Assembly (NCBI GenBank): GCA_024867545.1
Contig: JANFNE010000075.1
Span: 62,001-126,000, forward strand
DNA: 64,000 nucleotides
DNA from: Phytopythium helicoides
Lineage: Eukaryota > Oomycota > Peronosporomycetes > Pythiales > Pythiaceae
Direction: 5' to 3'
Shown here: positions 59,009-64,000 of the stretch, in pieces
Layout: the number at the start of each line of letters is the position of its first letter
Position numbering within the stretch: the stretch's first letter is position 1
Made by a program: the position numbers and the translations under genes
The notes under the pieces: generated by a model
The model's input: the letters and a program-made list of their open reading frames with translations, nothing else
Told to the model about the DNA's origin: nothing
Database searches by the model: none

Positions 59009-59775
59009 GAAAGGACGGATGCCTCCACTCTACGAGCTGAGAAAGCTACTAGTCTTCTGCGGTGTCTACGCCTGCGTCTGCCTCTGCCTCTGCGTCTGCC
59101 TCTGCGTCTACGCCTGCATCCGCGATTGCTGCTGTCACCGAGCTCACCACCAAGATCATCGCAGACGCCTTCTACTCGACCCGAGTCGACCTTACTCTGC
59201 TCCCTGAATCGAATCGACAGACCCAGTTCCAAATCAACCGACCAGACTGCGCTTCGATCAGCGCATCCACTTGGCGGATTCCTTCACACGCCGATTGACC
59301 CGGGTCGAGGACTTCGATCGAAGCTCCAAGGTCTAACGCCCAACGTCCAAGCTCATCTTCACGTATTTATTCTATGCATTGCCACATCAAGGCCCCACAG
59401 AGCACGGCTCCGACCGTTCCCCAACGTCATCGAGTGCGGACTCAGCCAACCAGCCTGCCACCCGATGGTACGATCCATGCTCGTCTGCACGTATTTATCC
59501 CATGCATTGCCGCAACAAGGCCCCAAACAGCTTGACAAACCCCACTCGTCACCGACATCGACAGCACCATCGACATCGACTGCGTACCCAGCCAGCCAGT
59601 CGATGACACTCGTATCCGTAGTGCTCTGAGTTCGTAGCGCTTGTTGTGTGTTCTACATATCTTTGCATAAGCTTATCGCACGCACGCCTAAGCTCCCGAT
59701 GAATATCCATTCCCTTTGCCGCTTTTGTTGTCGACGGCATCCTCGCAACTCGTGAACGCGGGAAGTCCATGTGCT

Positions 59776-60172
59776 CAGCTGTTTCCTCGACGTACCATCA
59801 TAGCTGGCGGCGGATTATGGGATGGCAGCTCGCCGCTCGGCGTATCGTAATCGCGGCCTCCAGATGATGGGACCGCTGTCACTGACCGCCAGTTGCCAGC
59901 GCCTCGCATCACAGCCGCGTGCTTGGACGAGCCGCAGTATACACCGCCGCGAGTCAGCTGCCACGCACTTGCCGGTGATGCGGCGCGCGTCAGGCTCGGT
60001 GCATCTCGGCTCGATGCTTGGACGAGCAAAAGTATACTCCTATCCGGATACATCCTCTGTATATCCTTCAAACCGGCAGTACCTCTCCACAGTATACTAC
60101 CGTATAACCCCCCCAAAATCCGGATACCATGACGCCGATCTTCAAGCAGCTCACCAGCAGGCCGCCCGATGG
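59776..60172. other. Intergenic, promoter region of the GABA transaminase gene
   Basis: Unique sequence between the end of copy D and the Inr-like motif. No domain or RNA gene seen. Confidence 0.5.
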
Positions 60173-60188
60173 GCTCATTCGCGAATCC
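60173..60188 (+). promoter_or_regulatory. Oomycete Inr-like element of the GABA transaminase gene
   Basis: GCTCATTCGCGAATCC matches GCTCATTYBNCAWTTT at 13 of 16 positions. Transcription from here would exclude the upstream ATG at 60129, which supports the start at 60246. Confidence 0.5.
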
Positions 60189-60245
60189 GCACCGGCGGAA
60201 CCAGCCCCCGCGCCTCCGCCGCCGCCCCGCAAGCCTCCGACCGCC

Positions 60246-61757
60246 ATGGCGCTCCGCGTCGCTCGCTGTGTGCGCCGCCAGCCGCTGCGCTGCGGCCTCC
60301 GACGCCTCGCGACCGCCGCGAGCGTGCCGGAGACGCACTCGCCCGCCTTCCCCGACGAGTACGCGGCCGCGCAAGTGGTGACGAGCGAGGTGCCCGGCCC
60401 CGAGTCCAAGAAGCTGCTGGTCAAGCTCAGCGCCGTGCAGAACACGGGCGCCGTGGGCTTCTTTGCCGACTACGAGCGCAGCCGCGGCAACTACCTCGTC
60501 GACGTGGACGGCAACCGCTTCCTCGACATCTACGGCCAGATCGCGTCGCTGCCCATCGGCTACAACCACCCCGCCATCCTCGACGCCATGAGCGACAAGA
60601 AGAACCTCCCGCTGCTCGCGCAACGCCCGTGCCTGGGCGTCTTCCCGCCCGGAGACTGGGTCGACCGCATCGCCAACACGCTGCAGAAGGTCGCACCCGA
60701 GGGACTCACCGACGTCAACACGCTCATGTGCGGATCGTGCTCCAACGAGAACGCCTTCAAGGCCGTGTTCATCTGGTACCAGACCAAGCAGCGCGGCGGT
60801 CTGCCGCCTTCGGACCTCGACCTCGAGACCTCCATGCTGCACCAGGAGCCTGGCACGCCCGACCTCGGCATCCTCTCCTTCAACGGCGGCTTCCATGGCC
60901 GACTCATGGGCTGTCTGTCCACGACACACTCCAAGGCTATCCACAAGGTCGACATCCCTGCCTTCGACTGGCCCACGGCGCCGTTCCCCAAGCTCAAGTA
61001 CCCGCTTGAGCAGCACGAAGCCGAGAATGCTGCCGAGGAGGCGCGCTGCCTCGCCGAGGTCGAAAAGCTGCTGCAGAATTCGGGCAAGAACAGCACATCG
61101 ACGATTGCTGGTATGATTGTTGAGCCTATCCAGGCTGAGGGCGGTGACAACCACGCGAGCCCGGCCTTCTTCCGGTCCCTGCGTGACCTCGCGAGCAAGT
61201 ACGGCGTGGCGTTCATTGTGGACGAGGTACAGACTGGCGGAGGCAGCACGGGCAAGTTCTGGGCCCACGAGCACTGGGGCCTCGAGAACCCACCTGACGT
61301 GGTGACGTTCAGCAAGAAGATGCAGACTGGTGGGTACTTTGCCAAGGATGAGTTCCGCCTCAAGGAAGGTTTCCGCATCTTCAATACGTGGATGGGCGAC
61401 CCGACCAAGATGATCGCGCTCGAGGCTGTGCTTGACGTCGTCGAGAAGGACCAACTGCTTGAGAACGTGGTTGTTACGGGCGACTACCTCAAGAGCGGTC
61501 TCTCGCAGCTCGCGACTGACTTCCCGGCGCTCATTTCCAACGTTCGCGGCCAGGGCACGTACCTCGCGCTCGACCTGCCGACTCCTGCCCTGCGTGACGC
61601 GTTTGTCGGCGAGCTCAAGAAGCTTGGCGTTGCCTCGGGTGGCTGCGGCTCTCAGTCGGTCCGCTTCCGCCCTGCTCTCGTGTTCCAGCCCAAGCACGCA
61701 AAGGAGTGCCTCGACAAGATGCAGATCGCGTGCGAGCACCTTGCGAGCCAGGCGTAG
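60246..61757 (+). CDS. 4-aminobutyrate aminotransferase, mitochondrial (503 aa)
   Basis: Intronless. The N-terminus MALRVARCVRRQPLRCGLRR is a typical mitochondrial presequence. The PLP-dependent class III aminotransferase core follows: DVDGNRFLDIYGQI, the cofactor phosphate-binding region MCGSCSNENAFK, SFNGGFHGR, EPIQAEGGD, the PLP-pyridine Asp in FIVDEVQTGGG, and the PLP Lys in TFSKKMQTGGY. The Cys-containing MCGSCSNE and the overall length fit eukaryotic mitochondrial GABA transaminase (GABA plus 2-oxoglutarate to succinate semialdehyde plus glutamate; GABA shunt). The frame is open upstream to ATG 60129, but the Inr-like element at 60173 and the presequence favour 60246. The product could act on related omega-amino acids. 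Confidence 0.92.
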   Translation: MALRVARCVRRQPLRCGLRRLATAASVPETHSPAFPDEYAAAQVVTSEVPGPESKKLLVKLSAVQNTGAVGFFADYERSRGNYLVDVDGNRFLDIYGQIASLPIGYNHPAILDAMSDKKNLPLLAQRPCLGVFPPGDWVDRIANTLQKVAPEGLTDVNTLMCGSCSNENAFKAVFIWYQTKQRGGLPPSDLDLETSMLHQEPGTPDLGILSFNGGFHGRLMGCLSTTHSKAIHKVDIPAFDWPTAPFPKLKYPLEQHEAENAAEEARCLAEVEKLLQNSGKNSTSTIAGMIVEPIQAEGGDNHASPAFFRSLRDLASKYGVAFIVDEVQTGGGSTGKFWAHEHWGLENPPDVVTFSKKMQTGGYFAKDEFRLKEGFRIFNTWMGDPTKMIALEAVLDVVEKDQLLENVVVTGDYLKSGLSQLATDFPALISNVRGQGTYLALDLPTPALRDAFVGELKKLGVASGGCGSQSVRFRPALVFQPKHAKECLDKMQIACEHLASQA

Positions 61758-61861
61758 GCGTGCTGTGCATGTAGTGATGTCGTGTTTAGATAGTAGATGC
61801 AACGGCAAATGCAGCAGTGCACACATTTCAGACAACCATGCTTTTGTTTCTTCCTATCGAA

Positions 61862-64000
61862 CTATCGAGCGGTGACACTACCATCTTGGTGCATTGAAGC
61901 TGTTCTCAATCGCGGAGGAGATCGCGATCGAGACCGCAACCTCGTTGAGACGGTGGTGGGTCGAGGTGAATGCTGATTCGTGTTTGCTTTGTCGCCGTCG
62001 TTGTGCCAATCGTACGGCCAGGACTCACGGATACGCCGCAACTCGTCTTCAATTGGCGTCTTGCGAGCCTGCAGCTTCTTCTGACTGGTCACGTGGCGCG
62101 TCCGCGTGATAGATGTGACGCTCATTCGTCCAATACCGGCGGGAGTTGTCTGTGGAAACGAGGAGAAACAGTGAGTCCTAAGTACCAAATCATACTGTTG
62201 CGCCTTTCGCCCTCACCTTTGGTCGTTGTGGAGGCTGAACGCCTGCTTTCTCAGCCTCGGTCCACTGTTTGCTGACGAGTTTGACTCCAAGTCTTGTTGG
62301 CCGGCCAGGCGGCTCACTCAACGGTGACCTTGGACTACCAATTGCAGTTTCACCACCATCTTCAGCAAGGCTGGGTAGCATACTCGATTGGCGTCCACCA
62401 ATCCCTTTATGCATGCTGGGACTTTGCACTAGCAGTCTAGATCTCCGCCGCGTCGATCCAGTCTTTCCACTGGTATGTAAGGCACTAGTTTGTGCAGCTA
62501 AGACTTCTGGGGTAATTGTGATACGATGGCGAGTCGTTCGCCGCGTTTGTGTTTCTAATTCCTTCTTCTTTTGCTTCTCATCGAGCATGTAGTATGTTGG
62601 CAGCTCCATGCACAGTTGGTCGCCTGCTATATGGGTCTGGCGTCCGCAGATCATGCACGTGTTGCCACTGAGTCGCATAAGTTTACGTGTGATAGGAACA
62701 CGCAAGTCAGGGTAGCTCAGAGCTTGATCAATGCGTGTTTCTCTCCATGCGTCTCGCGCATCCGCGACAATTCTCAGGCGGTTTAGTGCCTTGAGAGCGT
62801 GCTTCTTGACATCCTTACCCCCGAAATGCACCATAAAAAGCTTTCGCTACGCCAAGACTAGGTTAAAAACTCCACTCAGTACCTCTACCCCAAGTCCCAA
62901 CAACTCACAGTCAATACGAGGCAATCGACATCCGTTGTCGCCCGAATATCCACCGGACACAGTGTGACTTTGCGTTCGGATGCAATGTACTCGCCAGCAA
63001 CATCAAATTTGCCCAGGAATGTGAGCTCAACTGTGATATTGTGTTGCACTCCGCGAGCCTCGCCCATGCTGCAGTAAATTTGCAATCAAACTCCCCCTGG
63101 GACTGAAAAGAAATAGCTGTCAGCTTCACCAACTTACCTAATCTCGGTCCCCTCGTTGACTGTGAGCCGCACGCATTCTTGCGCTTCTCCTCGCAGAAAG
63201 ATGAAGAGCGAGTCGGCATCTTCTCCTTTGTGGGTGATGTAGTGCTGCAAAGATCGAGAAAAATCAGTTGATTTGAAAATGGAACTGAATAGAAGCTTCA
63301 GACGAACCCCAGCAGGAATTGTTTGCAACTTCATAGAGTTCACCAGGTGCATGACTTCTGCACGTACAAGATAGAGATTAAAGCGCGACTAAAATTCACA
63401 ACCGCAACGCAGCACGCACGCATCTTGGTCCAGTCGCGGAATAGCAGCATATGCTGTAGGAAGGCGATGTTGTCGGTGATAGTGCCCTCAATGGTCTGAC
63501 TTCGAGTCATGCGCAAGTATGACGCAGCTGTGAGCACGATAAAATTTGCTGTGTGCACTTCTGGGTCGACCATGACGGTCGCGCTGCGTTTCGAGTCGGG
63601 CTCAATCAGACACAGTTCGCCGAAGGTTGCACCAGGGGTGAGGGTTGCTACTTTTGCGCCAACATTGACGCGTGAGCTCTCAGACTGCAGTGCAATCGTG
63701 TTAAAGAAGGCTCCGGGCAACAACCAGCGAATAGGGACTTACGAGGCGGCGCGAGCTTGATGAATGCATCGTCGCCCGCATAAGCCGCATGTACTTCTGC
63801 TGCTCCTCGGGGTTGCGAACGTAGACAGACACGATGCCGCTGATGAGAATCTAGCCACTCATTGGATGTTAGCCATTATTCATGAATGGGATGCAGAAAA
63901 TCCAAGACACCCACAAAACACGTGTTGCCCTTCTCGCCTTGATTGACTACAATCTCGCCGCCACGGAGGAGTCGGAATTCCATTTCCTTACACAACTTCT
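61862..64000 (-). CDS. Protein with two cyclic-nucleotide-binding domains, 5' end beyond window
   Basis: Exons on the minus strand: (beyond 64000)-63915, 63850-63743, 63684-63420, 63357-63308, 63244-63138, 63068-62909, 62846-62217 and 62149-61862. All are GT-AG with consistent phases, giving about 565 codons here. The first cNMP-binding domain is split over three exons (GGEIVVNQGEKGNTCF, ILISGIVSVYV, then the phosphate-binding cassette FGELCLIEPDSKRSATV). The second begins MKLQTIPAG and joins HYITHKGEDADSLFIFLRG. The cassette has FGEL and R-S-A-T, as in cAMP- or cGMP-binding proteins. The C-terminal third (62217 onward) is basic and Ser/Thr/Pro-rich with a CMIC pair and no domain I recognise. 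No kinase or channel domain lies inside the window, so the effector function may be in missing upstream exons. It is convergent with the aminotransferase gene. Confidence 0.82.

Larger units (their letters stand above)
56690..59775. mobile_element. Scrambled composite of element-family copies B, C and D
   Basis: Three pieces of the 5262-8860 family. Copy B (plus, about 56690-57494) equals the 5' part of A up to about 6235. Copy C (minus, about 58520-57497) equals the 5' part up to about 6475. It is preceded on its own strand (58700-58560) by a 3'-flank fragment of another copy. Copy D (plus, 58705-59775) equals A from about 7512 to 8612, including stop and 3' flank. The middle of the element (6475-7510 equivalent) is absent. 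The right end stops short of the TIR. Confidence 0.8.

Noticed and set aside
59775..61835. 686-codon minus-strand ORF
   Set aside because: It is antisense to the GABA transaminase gene and has no domain; it is an effect of GC-rich codon usage.
63245..63307. In-frame reading through this 63-bp segment of the cNMP-binding gene
   Set aside because: It has GT-AG ends, and removing it gives a continuous cNMP domain (IPAG joined to HYITHKGE), so I treat it as an intron.

Overview
This window is nuclear DNA of a plant-pathogen-type oomycete, most likely a Phytophthora or close peronosporalean relative. The evidence is a decayed Crinkler-like gene, a START/FYVE/GAF protein of the kind expanded in oomycetes, short 60-80 nt GT-AG introns, closely packed convergent genes, and oomycete initiator (Inr) motifs just upstream of several starts. 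The species cannot be named from the sequence alone.

Left flank (1-9637) is repeat-rich. It holds a Crinkler-like pseudogene (529-2242), then an inverted duplication of the 3' end of an unrecognised repetitive gene family (arms 2470-2767 and 4037-4338). A nearly complete member of that family follows as a ~3.6 kb element with imperfect terminal inverted repeats (5262-8860) and a long low-complexity, coiled-coil ORF (5761-7815).

The first gene block (9638-22923) is ordinary and compact: START/FYVE/GAF protein; a divergent kinesin with FHA and C2-like regions (5 exons); an inositol-polyphosphate 5-phosphatase with a C-terminal C2 domain (8 exons); a mitochondrial carrier; the histidine-pathway glutaminase/cyclase fusion HIS7 (3 exons); and a mitochondrial TPR-like protein whose frame is broken twice.

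The centre (24644-51259, about 26.6 kb) is a giant tandem array. Each ~711-719 bp unit carries one minus-strand tRNA-Cys(GCA) gene in a CA-rich and GAA-rich, strand-asymmetric spacer. I count 38 tRNA copies; 37 are identical, and the outermost left copy is altered in the acceptor stem. Two spacer classes (A and B) exist with recombinant junctions between them. This is the most unusual feature in the window and recalls tandem tRNA arrays known from Entamoeba.

Right of the array lies a second gene block: an MFS (SV2/SVOP-like) transporter, a Ser-rich unknown protein, and a SIRT6/7-like sirtuin. A scrambled, internally inverted copy of the same repeat family (56690-59775) separates these from a mitochondrial GABA transaminase and a two-cNMP-domain protein that runs off the right edge.

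Functionally the genes are unrelated housekeeping and signalling genes. The biology of interest lies in the repeats: the tRNA-Cys macro-array and the TIR-bounded family with its two inverted-duplicate (hairpin-forming) loci.
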